This document shows, piece by piece, positions 44,161-53,669 of a DNA stretch of 64,000 nt; position 1 is the first letter of the stretch, and each line of letters starts with the position of its first letter. The translations under genes were made by a program, and so were the position numbers. Location: the NCBI GenBank assembly GCA_030531215.1, contig JAUNNY010000003.1, forward strand, positions 41,622 through 105,621, read 5' to 3'. A model generated the notes under the pieces. That model was not told where the DNA came from. It made no database searches and saw only the letters and a program-made list of their open reading frames with translations. Source of the stretch: Erysipelotrichaceae bacterium (GTDB lineage: Bacteria > Bacillota_I > Bacilli_A > Erysipelotrichales > Erysipelotrichaceae).

Positions 44161-44711
44161 AATTAATCGTCGGTCTAGGAAATCCAGGAAAAGAATATGA
44201 AAAGACGCGTCACAACGCTGGTTTTCATATTGTCGATTTATTGCTTAAGGAACTTAACTTAGAATTAGATAAAAGTAAGTGCAAGGCAAAATATACTGTC
44301 TATAGACATAAAGGAGAAAAAGTAATTATCGCCAAACCTCAAACATACATGAACTTATCTGGTGAAGCTGTAATATCTTTAATGAAGTTTTATGATGTTG
44401 ACATAAAAGATGTCATCGTGGTTCACGATGATTTAGATTTACCAGTCGGTAAACTAAGATTGAGACATTCTGGATCTTGTGGTGGCCAAAATGGAATGCG
44501 TAATATTATTAATTTAGTAGGCAGTGAAGATATAAACCGTATTAGAATCGGTATCTCTAATAATAAGTTAATGGATACTAAGGATTATGTTTTGGGCAAA
44601 TTTACAAAAGAAGAAACCGAATTATTCGAAGCTGGTGCTATTAAGGCAAAGGATGCTTTAATATATGCATTAGACAATAGCTTTGAAGATGTTATGAATA
44701 AGTTTAATTGA
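44157..44711 (+). CDS. pth: Peptidyl-tRNA hydrolase
   Basis: Pth frees tRNA from dropped-off peptidyl-tRNA. The 184-residue protein has VGLGNPGKEYEKTRHNAGF (catalytic His about 20), KPQTYMNLSGEAV, VVHDDLDLP (Asp) and SGSCGGQNGMRNI. Length is standard. The order pth-mfd-rqcP-divIC matches Bacillus except for missing sporulation genes. Confidence 0.97.
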   Translation: MKLIVGLGNPGKEYEKTRHNAGFHIVDLLLKELNLELDKSKCKAKYTVYRHKGEKVIIAKPQTYMNLSGEAVISLMKFYDVDIKDVIVVHDDLDLPVGKLRLRHSGSCGGQNGMRNIINLVGSEDINRIRIGISNNKLMDTKDYVLGKFTKEETELFEAGAIKAKDALIYALDNSFEDVMNKFN

Positions 44712-47700
44712 TGAAGAATCTTAATATTTTAAACAAAATAGAAACAATAGTGAATGATAACAATCATTCTTTTTTAAGTTATAACAACCTTATAGAAGAA
44801 GCTCTAAAATTATCAATTAGGGCGAAAAATCAAAACAAGCCAATAATCATTATCAAAGAAAACAATTATTTAGCTAATCGTCTAAAAGAAATATTATTAT
44901 CATATTTTGACGATGATGAACTAGTTACATATCTTCCTGAAGAATCATTACGTGCTGAAGAGATTGCTTCTTCTTTTGAAAATCGCGCTGAAAGATTAAA
45001 TAGTTTATATCAAATAATAACTAACGATAGACTAAAAGTTATCATCACTTCTCCATATGGCTTTATTAGGCATTTACCTACAAAACAAGAATTACAAGAT
45101 AACATCATAACCATTAAGAAGGACGAAGAACTAAGCAAAGAAGAGTTAGTATCAAATTTGTGTAAGATGGGATATGAATTGGTAAATCACGTCGAAACGC
45201 CAATGTGTTATTCATCAAGAGGCTATATCGTTGATATCTATAGTGTTAACTATGATTTGCCTATTAGAATTGAATTCTTTGATGATGTTGTAGACTCTAT
45301 TAGATTTTTTGATGTAAACAGTCAAAGGACATTACAAAAGATTGATGAAGTTACAATCTGCTTTGCGAAAGATGTCTTTTTTAATGATGAAGAAAAACAA
45401 TATTTAAACGAGAATTTAGAAATACTTTCAGGAGAGATGGAACTCAATCTTGAATATATTAATAATGATGTTTATCGTCAATCGCAATATTTCTATTATT
45501 GTTTCTTTAAAAAAGATCATTTAAAAGATTATGTTATAAATCACGATTTGTACTTGAGTGATGAAGAAAAGATTCGAGCACATCTAAAGATGTTAAATGA
45601 CGAAACAATTTCTTATATTCAAGAGATGCACGAAGAAAAGAAATTGCCTTTAAGATTTTATGTCTACAGCGATTTTCATCAAGAATGTGTTAATGAAGAT
45701 ATTATAAAAGGCGAACCATTCAAAGACGTTTCATTCATTAATGAAATAGATTTGCCATATGGTTCGATTGATTATGTCTTAAACACTTTAAACAATGATA
45801 AAAGTAAATATAAATTAATCATTTTAGAAGATAAACAAGCAGAAGATGTAATCAATAGTTTAATAAAACAAGATATAAAATATTCAATTTTTGATGACAA
45901 ACTAAACGAAGGAATTAATGTTGGATGTGGAAATTTGTATGGTGGATATGAAATAGATAAACTCGATTTAAGTGTTTATTCAAGCAAAGAATTGTTTAAA
46001 CAAAGACCACATCGAGGTAGATTCGCAACTAAATATGCTGAAGCAAGAACTTTAAATTCATATGAAGAATTACATAAAGGGGATTATGTTGTTCATGATC
46101 AATATGGTATTGGCCAATATCTTTGTATTGAAACAAGAACTATCAATGGTATTGATTGCGATTATCTAAAAATAATATATAAGGGCAATGATGAACTATT
46201 AGTACCAATTTCCCAATTCTCTTTAGTAAGAAAATATGTATCTAAAGAAGGCGTCGTTCCTAAATTACATAAATTAGGATCTAAAGAATGGGTTGAAACT
46301 AAACGCCGTGTTGAAGAAAGTGTCAACGATATTGCTGAAAAATTAATTGAGTTATACAGTGCTAGAGACACTAATATTGGTTATGCCTTCTCTAAAGACG
46401 ATGAGATGTCAAAAGAATTTGAAGATGCTTTCCAATTTGAGTTAACACCTGATCAGATAATAGCCACTAGAGAAGTAAAAGAAGATATGGAACTATCTAA
46501 ACCAATGGATAGACTTCTTTGTGGTGATGTTGGCTTTGGTAAGACTGAGGTAGCAATTCGTGCAGCATTCAAAGCTGTTAAAGATAATAAACAGGTTGCT
46601 TACTTATGCCCAACTACCGTTTTATCATTACAGCACTATGAAACATTTGTAAAAAGATTCCGTGATTTCCCTGTTAGAATTGAACTATTAAATAGATATG
46701 TATCTGATGCGAGTGTTAAACAGATTCTTCAAGATTTGAAATTAGGAAAAGTTGATATTTTAATCGGTACTCATCGTATTCTTTCTAATGACGTTGAATA
46801 CAAAGATTTAGGTTTATTAATTATTGATGAGGAGCAAAGATTTGGCGTTGAACATAAAGAAAAAATCAAAGTTATGAAGAATTCTATTGACGTTTTATCA
46901 TTAAGTGCGACACCTATTCCTAGAACTTTGCAGATGTCGTTAATTGGTGTAAGAGGTTTATCGACTTTAGATACACCACCAAGTAATCGTTACCCAGTTC
47001 AAACTTATGTTGTTCATAAGTCTGAAAATTTGATTGAAGAAGTTATTATGCGCGAGCTTGAAAGAAACGGCCAAGTATTTTATTTATACAACGATGTCGA
47101 TTTAATCTATTCAATAGCATCTAAATTATCAAAGAAACTTCCTGAAGCAAAAATAGGTATTGCGCACGGAAAGATGGTAAGGGAAGAAATTGAAGATGTT
47201 ATGTATAAGTTCTACAATAACGAAATAAATGTTTTGATATGTACAACCATCATTGAGACAGGTTTAGACATTCCTAACGCAAATACTATCATTGTTGATA
47301 ATGCCCAAAACTTTGGCTTGTCACAGTTGTATCAAATTAAAGGAAGAGTTGGAAGATCAGATAGAATTGCTTATGCATATTTATTGATTCCTGAAAGAAA
47401 ACAATTAAATGAAAATTCATTAAAACGTTTAGAAGCAATCAAAGAATTCGCAGCACTTGGATCAGGATATAAAATCGCAATGCGTGATTTGACTATTCGT
47501 GGCGCTGGAGACTTGTTAGGTGCTAAGCAATCAGGCTTTATAGATAATGTTGGTTTGGACTTATATTTAGCGATGTTAAATAAAGCGATCAGAATCAAGA
47601 AGGGTGAAGAAGTTGAACAAGAAGTTGAAAAGAACATAGTTAATGTACCGATTTCTTCATATATTCCTGAACAGTTCTCAGACAACGATTATGAGAAACT

Positions 47701-48088
47701 AGCACTTTATCATGAATTGGATAAGATAGATAACAAACAAGATTTATTTAATTATTATCTAAAAATATTGGATGAGTATGGACGTCTTCCTAAACAAGTT
47801 GAAGCTTTATTTGAGAAGAAACGCCTCGAATTATTGTGTAACTTAAACTTAATAGAAAAAGTATCTAATAAAGGCGGCTTATTTAGAATCGTTCTATCAA
47901 AGAATTACTCTGATAATATAGATGGTTTAAAGTTATTTGAATACTGCAACAATTTATCAAAAGATATAAACATTGGCTATAAAAATAGTAAACTAGAGAT
48001 ATCCATTACTAATCAAACAGATAGTATTAATAAACTGTTGAAACTGGTAGATAACCTGGATAAATTAGAGAAAAATGAGAATCGATAA
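44711..48088 (+). CDS. mfd: Transcription-repair coupling factor
   Basis: Mfd removes stalled RNA polymerase and recruits UvrA. The 1125-residue protein has the UvrB-like N-terminal module (about 120-220), the RNA-polymerase-interacting domain (about 452-520, LHKGDYVVHDQYGIGQY), a RecG-like translocase with Walker A CGDVGFGKTE (about 605) and DEEQRFG (about 704), and the TRCF C-terminal domain (about 980-1080). The ATG at 44711 overlaps the pth stop (TGATG). Length fits the family. Its 3' end overlaps rqcP by 14 bases. Confidence 0.97.
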   Translation: MKNLNILNKIETIVNDNNHSFLSYNNLIEEALKLSIRAKNQNKPIIIIKENNYLANRLKEILLSYFDDDELVTYLPEESLRAEEIASSFENRAERLNSLYQIITNDRLKVIITSPYGFIRHLPTKQELQDNIITIKKDEELSKEELVSNLCKMGYELVNHVETPMCYSSRGYIVDIYSVNYDLPIRIEFFDDVVDSIRFFDVNSQRTLQKIDEVTICFAKDVFFNDEEKQYLNENLEILSGEMELNLEYINNDVYRQSQYFYYCFFKKDHLKDYVINHDLYLSDEEKIRAHLKMLNDETISYIQEMHEEKKLPLRFYVYSDFHQECVNEDIIKGEPFKDVSFINEIDLPYGSIDYVLNTLNNDKSKYKLIILEDKQAEDVINSLIKQDIKYSIFDDKLNEGINVGCGNLYGGYEIDKLDLSVYSSKELFKQRPHRGRFATKYAEARTLNSYEELHKGDYVVHDQYGIGQYLCIETRTINGIDCDYLKIIYKGNDELLVPISQFSLVRKYVSKEGVVPKLHKLGSKEWVETKRRVEESVNDIAEKLIELYSARDTNIGYAFSKDDEMSKEFEDAFQFELTPDQIIATREVKEDMELSKPMDRLLCGDVGFGKTEVAIRAAFKAVKDNKQVAYLCPTTVLSLQHYETFVKRFRDFPVRIELLNRYVSDASVKQILQDLKLGKVDILIGTHRILSNDVEYKDLGLLIIDEEQRFGVEHKEKIKVMKNSIDVLSLSATPIPRTLQMSLIGVRGLSTLDTPPSNRYPVQTYVVHKSENLIEEVIMRELERNGQVFYLYNDVDLIYSIASKLSKKLPEAKIGIAHGKMVREEIEDVMYKFYNNEINVLICTTIIETGLDIPNANTIIVDNAQNFGLSQLYQIKGRVGRSDRIAYAYLLIPERKQLNENSLKRLEAIKEFAALGSGYKIAMRDLTIRGAGDLLGAKQSGFIDNVGLDLYLAMLNKAIRIKKGEEVEQEVEKNIVNVPISSYIPEQFSDNDYEKLALYHELDKIDNKQDLFNYYLKILDEYGRLPKQVEALFEKKRLELLCNLNLIEKVSNKGGLFRIVLSKNYSDNIDGLKLFEYCNNLSKDINIGYKNSKLEISITNQTDSINKLLKLVDNLDKLEKNENR

Positions 48089-48326
48089 GTATTTAAAAGT
48101 ATCACGTATCTTAAAAAGAAGAGAAGTTGGCAAAGAATTAGCACTTAATGATAGGCTGTTCATCAACAATAAACTAGCTAAACCGTCAAGCGAAGTTAAA
48201 GTTGGTGATATTGTCAAAATAATCTTTGGCAACAGAGAAATTTCTATTGAAGTTCTTGAAATAAAGACTTCAGCAAGCAAAGCTGAAGCTTTTGGAATGT
48301 ATCGCGTAATTGATGAATCAAAATAA
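48075..48326 (+). CDS. rqcP: S4-domain RNA-binding protein RqcP (YabO)
   Basis: The 83-residue protein is an S4 domain: MRIDKYLKVSRILKRREVGKE near the start, LFINNKLAKPSSEVKVGD. RqcP binds 50S subunits with peptidyl-tRNA and helps RqcH add alanine tails in ribosome quality control. Position between mfd and divIC matches yabO of Bacillus. A weak TAGAG site precedes the ATG inside mfd. Confidence 0.9.
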   Translation: MRIDKYLKVSRILKRREVGKELALNDRLFINNKLAKPSSEVKVGDIVKIIFGNREISIEVLEIKTSASKAEAFGMYRVIDESK

Positions 48327-48365
48327 GTATCTTGAGATGTGCTTAAACTAAAGGATAGAAAATAG

Positions 48366-48371
48366 TATAAT
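48366..48371 (+). promoter_or_regulatory. TATAAT six bases before the divIC start
   Basis: A perfect -10 box is followed by six bases and the ATG at 48378; no Shine-Dalgarno site lies between. The geometry is the same as at dnaX. Leaderless transcript inferred. Confidence 0.55.
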
Positions 48372-48377
48372 ACTAAT

Positions 48378-48686
48378 ATGGCTAAAAAAGGGAAAAACAA
48401 GAAAAAAGACAATGTTGCGCTTAAGATTGTTTCAATTATCTTAATCATCGTATCCATTGTTATATTAGCTAATGTATTAAAAAGAGTATACAACGTATTC
48501 TCTTTACAGAAGCAAGCCGATGTTGTTGAACAAGAGCTGCAAAAAATAAAAGATGAAAATGCTTCATTAATATCTACGAAGGAAAAATTAGAAGATCCTG
48601 ATTATGTTCAAACCTATGCTAGAGGTGAATATATGTTCTCTAAAGGTGATGAAAAGATATTCTATTTACCAACCGACGAAGATTAA
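48378..48686 (+). CDS. divIC: Septum formation initiator DivIC (FtsB-like)
   Basis: DivIC is a bitopic protein of the division complex with FtsL and DivIB. The 102-residue chain has a basic cytoplasmic start (KKGKNKKKD), one membrane segment (about 17-36), a coiled coil (about 45-75, QADVVEQELQKIKDENASL) and the conserved end DPDYVQTYARGEYMFSKGDE. Position after rqcP agrees. It starts six bases after a perfect TATAAT. A terminator overlaps its stop. Confidence 0.93.
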   Translation: MAKKGKNKKKDNVALKIVSIILIIVSIVILANVLKRVYNVFSLQKQADVVEQELQKIKDENASLISTKEKLEDPDYVQTYARGEYMFSKGDEKIFYLPTDED

Positions 48687-48708
48687 GAGATGAAATCATC
48701 TCTTTTTT
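48685..48708 (+). terminator. Terminator after divIC
   Basis: AAGAGATG (48685-48692), loop AAAT and CATCTCTT (48697-48704) followed by T residues. Confidence 0.8.
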
Positions 48709-48762
48709 GATTATTTTTAAGGATATTCGATATTTCTATTGAATAATATATATAGAGGGAAA

Positions 48763-49278
48763 ATGGAAAAACAAATAAATAGACAAGAAATATACAAAGG
48801 TAAAGTAATCCACGTTGTCAAAGATGAAGTTGAGCTAGATGATGGTAGCAAAACCATAAGAGAAGTAGTTCTTCATAATGGTGGGGTGTGTATCGGTTTA
48901 AAACACGACGATAAATATTTTATGGTTAAGCAGTATCGCTATGCCACAGGAAAAGAGATGTTGGAATTTCCAGCTGGTAAGATAGAACTTAACGAAAACC
49001 CTGATGAGGCAATCTTAAGAGAAGCTATTGAAGAAACTGGGTACAAGGCCAAAAACGTAAAGAAACTTGGCAGTATTATCCCTACATGTGGATACTGTTC
49101 AGAACGTATTTATCTATATAGTGGCGAAACTGATGAATACATGGGCCAAAATTTAGATGTAGATGAAAGACTAAATGTATATGAATATACTTTACAAGAA
49201 ATAAAACAAATGATTATCGATGGAACAATTGATGATTCAAAAACAATCGCATTAATGTATAGGTTAGAAAATGAATAA
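48763..49278 (+). CDS. nudF: Nudix hydrolase, ADP-ribose pyrophosphatase type
   Basis: The 171-residue protein has a complete Nudix box, GKIELNEN...REAIEETGY (about residues 69-91), preceded by the QYRYATGKEMLEFPAG stretch typical of ADP-ribose pyrophosphatases. The enzyme would cut ADP-ribose to AMP and ribose-5-phosphate. I chose the ATG at 48763, after GAGGG; an in-frame ATG at 48739 adds eight residues with no ribosome binding site. It overlaps the next gene by eight bases. Confidence 0.88.
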   Translation: MEKQINRQEIYKGKVIHVVKDEVELDDGSKTIREVVLHNGGVCIGLKHDDKYFMVKQYRYATGKEMLEFPAGKIELNENPDEAILREAIEETGYKAKNVKKLGSIIPTCGYCSERIYLYSGETDEYMGQNLDVDERLNVYEYTLQEIKQMIIDGTIDDSKTIALMYRLENE

Positions 49279-50077
49279 AGAAAAAATAACATATGAAAAA
49301 TTACTCGAAACTCTTAGAACCATGGAGCCAGATAAGCGCAAAGAGTATTTGACTAATTTCTTTGTAACTAAAAATTATAAAAATTATGAGATAGAAAAAA
49401 ACAGCCCCATTGCATATAAACTGGTCATGAGGTATTTATTTTCTTCGGGAATTGATATTGAAAAAAGAGCTTATAAAGCCATTGATAAATATTATTTATG
49501 CCGTGAAGCTTTCGTTATTGTGTATATGGTAGCTGATAACGCATATGCACATGCATGTTTTAAATTTCTATATAGCGAAAAAGACCAGTATCCAGATTTT
49601 AGTGAATTTGAAAGAACCGCTTATCTTCAAACTCTAGATTTATTCGTTGACTTCGCAATAAGTATTGGAAATTATACACTTGCACAAAAAGTTGAGAACT
49701 TGATGGTTGTTACTACTTATCCAAACTCAAGTAATCATATTGAACGATTGACTTATATTTTATATATGAAAGAAGATATTGATGAGATGTATAGAGTATA
49801 TTGCGAAGCCAATGATTATTCTGTTACTTCTTATATCTTATTGATGTTGACATTGTTGAAACACGATGATGAATTAAGAACTAAAGAGGTATTAAGAGAA
49901 TTTATAGATAAATATACATATGGAAAATATTTGGGAAGAATATGGGAATTGGATGAAAGAGAAGCTGAGGGAGCTTATTTCTTCGATGCTGTAGATTCAT
50001 GTTATGATAAAATTCTTTCTGTTCCTGATTTCTTTGCCACAATATCAGAGATGACTGAGAGTATAATAAATATATGA
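49271..50077 (+). CDS. Helical repeat protein of unknown function
   Basis: The 268-residue cytoplasmic protein is mostly helical, with many Tyr and Phe residues and a TPR-like rhythm over about 60-240 (YLQTLDLFVDFAISIGNY, AQKVENLMV). No enzyme motif is seen. It is coupled to the Nudix gene upstream and overlaps the small gene downstream by four bases. Confidence 0.55.
   Translation: MNKEKITYEKLLETLRTMEPDKRKEYLTNFFVTKNYKNYEIEKNSPIAYKLVMRYLFSSGIDIEKRAYKAIDKYYLCREAFVIVYMVADNAYAHACFKFLYSEKDQYPDFSEFERTAYLQTLDLFVDFAISIGNYTLAQKVENLMVVTTYPNSSNHIERLTYILYMKEDIDEMYRVYCEANDYSVTSYILLMLTLLKHDDELRTKEVLREFIDKYTYGKYLGRIWELDEREAEGAYFFDAVDSCYDKILSVPDFFATISEMTESIINI
50062..50067 (+). promoter_or_regulatory. TATAAT six bases before the start at 50074
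   Basis: A perfect -10 box inside the end of the preceding gene, followed by six bases and an ATG without a Shine-Dalgarno site. It would start a leaderless transcript for the tmk-holB-ricT-rsmI genes. Confidence 0.5.
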
Positions 50078-50373
50078 TAGTTGATATTAAAAAATTAAAA
50101 AACATTAAAAACGAATTAGATTGTCTTAATCAAGAAGATAATGTTTTGTTTGTGAATGAAAATGGTACAAGTAAGTATGTAATTATGACAAGCGAACTAT
50201 ATGATGAAATTGAACAAACTAAGGAAATGTTAGATAACGTTAACACACCTGGATTCATCATCAATTCTAATGAAGATATTGAACTTACTTATGAACAATA
50301 CGAAACAATCAAAAAGAATGTTTTAAAGATGTTAGATGATGCACTTAAACCAAAACCGGAGAATTTAAATTAA
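50074..50373 (+). CDS. Small Phd/YefM-like protein before tmk
   Basis: The 99-residue protein has NVLFVNENGTSKYVIMTSELYDEIEQ (positions about 23-48), the strand-turn-strand-helix pattern of Phd/YefM antitoxins (in which an Asn-Gly turn precedes a short hydrophobic strand and the EDYE-like helix). No toxin gene is adjacent; tmk follows with a one-base overlap. In Bacillus this spot holds other small genes (yaaQ/yaaR region). It could be an orphan DNA-binding regulator of the operon. A leaderless promoter is likely. Confidence 0.6.
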   Translation: MIVDIKKLKNIKNELDCLNQEDNVLFVNENGTSKYVIMTSELYDEIEQTKEMLDNVNTPGFIINSNEDIELTYEQYETIKKNVLKMLDDALKPKPENLN

Positions 50374-51002
50374 TGAAGGGATATTTTATTACACTTGAAG
50401 GCCCTGATGGTTGTGGGAAAACAACTGTAGCTAATAATTTAGATAAGAAACTAACTGAACTTGGTTATGAAGTTGTGCATACAAGAGAACCAGGTGGTAT
50501 TGATATTGCTGAACAAATAAGAAATGTTATCTTAGATCCAAAGAATACTGCTATGGATCCAAAGACAGAAGCTTTATTATATGCCGCAAGCAGAAGACAA
50601 CATCTAGTAGAAAAAGTGTTCCCTGCATTAGCACAAGGCAAGATAGTAATATGTGAAAGATATTTAGATTCTTCTTTAGCTTATCAAGGTTTTGGAAGAA
50701 AACTAGGTCTAGAAGAAGTATTAAATGTAAATATGTTTGCTACAGAAAATACTTATCCAGATTTGACTATCTATCTAGACATCGATGAAGAAGTTGGTCT
50801 AGCAAGATTAAAAAATAGAGAATTTAAAGATCGTCTAGATCAAGAGTCAATTGATTTTCATCATCTTGTTAAACAAGGATATAAAGAAGTATTAAATCGC
50901 TTTAAAGATAGAATAAAAATCGTTGATGCTTCTAAAGATAGAGAAACAGTAGCTGAAGAAGCAATGAAATTAATCTTAGGTTTGATTAATGATTCAAAGT
51001 GA
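50373..51002 (+). CDS. tmk: Thymidylate kinase
   Basis: Tmk makes dTDP from dTMP. The 209-residue protein has the P-loop EGPDGCGKTTVAN (about 8-20), REPGG, ICERYLDSSLAYQG (about 91-104) and the lid region. CGGAGA precedes the ATG. It overlaps holB by 14 bases, the usual tmk-holB neighbourhood. Confidence 0.96.
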   Translation: MKGYFITLEGPDGCGKTTVANNLDKKLTELGYEVVHTREPGGIDIAEQIRNVILDPKNTAMDPKTEALLYAASRRQHLVEKVFPALAQGKIVICERYLDSSLAYQGFGRKLGLEEVLNVNMFATENTYPDLTIYLDIDEEVGLARLKNREFKDRLDQESIDFHHLVKQGYKEVLNRFKDRIKIVDASKDRETVAEEAMKLILGLINDSK

Positions 51003-51957
51003 ATTAAAACATAAAGAGCCAGTAGCTTATCAAAGCTTGTTCAATTCATTAAAGAATAATAAAGTAGCACATAGCTACTTATTTTCTGGAGAATTTTCAA
51101 GATTGAAAATAGATGCAGCATATCTATTAGCAATGTCGATTATTGAAGACAATAAAGGTTTTGCGTGCGAAACTTGTGAAACGTGTAAAAGAGTCGCAAA
51201 CAACGAATACTTTGATGTTATATATATTGATGGTTATAAAGACTCAATAAAAAAAGATGATATTGAAAGAGTCATGGATGAATTTTCACGCACCTCTTTA
51301 GAAGCATCAGGAAAGAAGATATATATTTTAGCTAATATAAACAATTCAAGTATCAAAGTATTAAATATGATTTTAAAATTTATGGAAGAACCTAGTAATG
51401 AAAATACCTATGGTATCTTTATTACTGACAACAAAGATGGATTACTTCCAACGATCGTATCAAGATGCCAAGAAGTTCCTTTTCTACAAAGAGATTTTAG
51501 TTATTTAATTGATGAATATACAGCTAATGGTTTTGACTATGTTGACGCTTATTTATTAACAAATATTCTTCATGAATATAATCCTAAATTTGACCTAAAC
51601 GATGAGTTTTATCTAACAGCTAAAGACTATGTATATAAGACTATAGAAAACTTCAATGATAAAGAATATTTACCAGTATTGTTCTATAAAGAGCTATATC
51701 CTTCTTTTAAAGATCGTGATGATTTAAGGACATGCCTAGATTATTTTTTAGACATTATTATTCAAATGATAGAAGACAGTATAGTTAACAATTACATTGA
51801 TGATGACGAATATAATAATCATTTAAAGATTATTGCTGAAAACAAACCAGAAAAATTATTAAAGATTTTTACTAGTGCTAAAGATAAAATTGGTATTAAT
51901 GCGGAAAGAAAATTGTTGTTTGACTCAATTGCGTGTCAAATAATATCATATATCTAG
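50989..51957 (+). CDS. holB: DNA polymerase III delta prime subunit
   Basis: HolB is part of the clamp loader together with DnaX. The 322-residue protein begins SELKHKEPVAYQSLF, has the degenerate nucleotide site region HSYLFSGEF, a Cys cluster FACETCETCKRV (about 60-71) and sensor SRCQEVPF. It lacks a full Walker A, as usual for delta prime. It sits between tmk and ricT as in Bacillus. Confidence 0.93.
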   Translation: MIQSELKHKEPVAYQSLFNSLKNNKVAHSYLFSGEFSRLKIDAAYLLAMSIIEDNKGFACETCETCKRVANNEYFDVIYIDGYKDSIKKDDIERVMDEFSRTSLEASGKKIYILANINNSSIKVLNMILKFMEEPSNENTYGIFITDNKDGLLPTIVSRCQEVPFLQRDFSYLIDEYTANGFDYVDAYLLTNILHEYNPKFDLNDEFYLTAKDYVYKTIENFNDKEYLPVLFYKELYPSFKDRDDLRTCLDYFLDIIIQMIEDSIVNNYIDDDEYNNHLKIIAENKPEKLLKIFTSAKDKIGINAERKLLFDSIACQIISYI

Positions 51958-51968
51958 AAAGGTAGTTT

Positions 51969-52814
51969 ATGAAATATATATCAGTAAAATTTGAAACAAC
52001 AAATAAGTGTTATACATTCTCTTGTGAGGATGAGACGATAGCTAACGGAGTTGGTGTTGTTGTAGAAACACAGCGTGGAATTGAATATGCAACGGTTGTA
52101 GGCGATCCATTTGAAAAACCAAACGTAGAAATGGAAATCAAGCCTATTATACGTAAAGCTAATAACGAAGATTATGAACAATTCTTAGCTAATAAAAATG
52201 ATGCATTGAATGCTAAAGAAATCTGCCAAGAAGAATCAGATAATTTAAATCTTGGTATGAACATTATTTCAGCTGAATACACATTAGATAGAACTAAAAT
52301 AACTTTCATCTATTTAGCAGACGATAGAGTAGACTTTAGAGAATTATTAAAAGTTTTAGCATCTATATTCCATTGCCGTATTGACTTAAGACAAGTCGGA
52401 ACTAGAGATAAAGCTAAAATGGTATCAGGTGTTGGAGTTTGTGGAAGAGAATTATGTTGTGCTAAATTCTTAGGTGATTTTGACCGTATCTCTATCAACA
52501 TGGCAAAGAACCAGTTGTTGGCATTAAACATCCAAAAATTATCTGGACAATGTGGTAACTTGATGTGCTGTCTAAAATATGAAGATGAAGCGTACAAAGA
52601 TCTAAGAAAAGATTTACCAAAAATAAATTCAAGCATTGAATATGAAGGCGAAAGATATCGCATCACTTCAATGAACATTATTGCCAAGAACTGTAAATTA
52701 GAAAATAATGAACACGCTATATTTATTGGCTTAGATGAATTATTAGAAAAAGGCAAAGTAATTAAGAATATTAAAAAGGAACAAGAAGAACAGGAGATAA
52801 GTGATGGTGAATAA
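51969..52814 (+). CDS. ricT: RicT (YaaT), PSP1-domain regulator of RNA maturation
   Basis: RicT with RicA and RicF forms a [4Fe-4S] complex that guides RNase Y. The 281-residue protein starts MKYISVKFETTNKCYTF, and has the conserved Cys clusters CGRELCCAKFL (about 158-168) and CGNLMCCLKYED (about 196-207) of the PSP1 domain. AAAGGT precedes the ATG. The end overlaps rsmI. Confidence 0.93.
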   Translation: MKYISVKFETTNKCYTFSCEDETIANGVGVVVETQRGIEYATVVGDPFEKPNVEMEIKPIIRKANNEDYEQFLANKNDALNAKEICQEESDNLNLGMNIISAEYTLDRTKITFIYLADDRVDFRELLKVLASIFHCRIDLRQVGTRDKAKMVSGVGVCGRELCCAKFLGDFDRISINMAKNQLLALNIQKLSGQCGNLMCCLKYEDEAYKDLRKDLPKINSSIEYEGERYRITSMNIIAKNCKLENNEHAIFIGLDELLEKGKVIKNIKKEQEEQEISDGE

Positions 52815-53631
52815 AAACGCCACACTTTTTCTTGTGGCCACACCAATAGGTAATTTGAACGAAGTAACACCTAGAGCCCTAGATGTTTTTAGAAATGTTG
52901 AAGTAATCGCATGTGAAGATACGAGAAATTCAGTAAAGTTACTAACTCATTTTGATATCCACACAAAGTTAATTACTTATCATAACTTCAACGAAGAAAA
53001 TAGTACCAAAGGAATCATCTCGTTATTAGAAGAAGGTAAAGATGTTGCTTTGATATCTGATGCGGGATATCCTTTAATATCTGATCCTGGTTATGTATTA
53101 GTTAATGAAGTAATTAATAAAGGATTTAATATTCAAACTATATCTGGTCCAAGTGCTGGTATTAATGCTTTAGTTGCATCTGGTTTAAATACCAATCACT
53201 ATTTGTTTTATGGTTTCTTAAATTCAAAACCAACACTAGCTAAAAAAGAATTAAAAGAGTTAATAGATTTTCCATATACATTAATATTTTATGAAGCACC
53301 ACATCGTATCGAAAAAACATTAAAGATGTGTTTAGAAGTTTTTGGAAATAGAAAAGCTGTTATCGCAAGAGAATTAACAAAATTACACGAGGAATATTTA
53401 AGGGGTACTTTAGAAGAATTGACCACGCTGACAGATATTAAAGGTGAAATAGTCTTATTGATTGAAGGAAAAATTAATGAAAAACAAGAAATAAGTTTAG
53501 AAAGTTTACTTCCTCAGGTAGAGCAACTTGTTAAACAAGGATATAAGACCAAAAAAGCCGTTCAAGACATCGCAAATGAATACAATGTGTCAAAAAACGA
53601 ACTTTATAATCAATATGTGAAAGATAAGTGA
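52804..53631 (+). CDS. rsmI: 16S rRNA (cytidine-1402-2'-O)-methyltransferase
   Basis: RsmI methylates C1402 in the decoding centre. The 275-residue protein has FLVATPIGNL (about 8-17), CEDTRNSVKLL, LISDAGYPLISDPGY (SAM site), ISGPSAG and YEAPHRI. I prefer the ATG at 52804, seven bases after GGAG, to the GTG at 52801. It overlaps ricT by 11 bases and ends this housekeeping run. Confidence 0.95.
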   Translation: MVNKNATLFLVATPIGNLNEVTPRALDVFRNVEVIACEDTRNSVKLLTHFDIHTKLITYHNFNEENSTKGIISLLEEGKDVALISDAGYPLISDPGYVLVNEVINKGFNIQTISGPSAGINALVASGLNTNHYLFYGFLNSKPTLAKKELKELIDFPYTLIFYEAPHRIEKTLKMCLEVFGNRKAVIARELTKLHEEYLRGTLEELTTLTDIKGEIVLLIEGKINEKQEISLESLLPQVEQLVKQGYKTKKAVQDIANEYNVSKNELYNQYVKDK

Positions 53632-53669
53632 CAAATAACATATTTTTTTAGTCTGAATTATTAAGAAAG

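Noticed and set aside
52310..52870. Long open frame on the minus strand across ricT and rsmI
   Set aside because: It is antisense to two well-identified genes, with no start signals or domain pattern.
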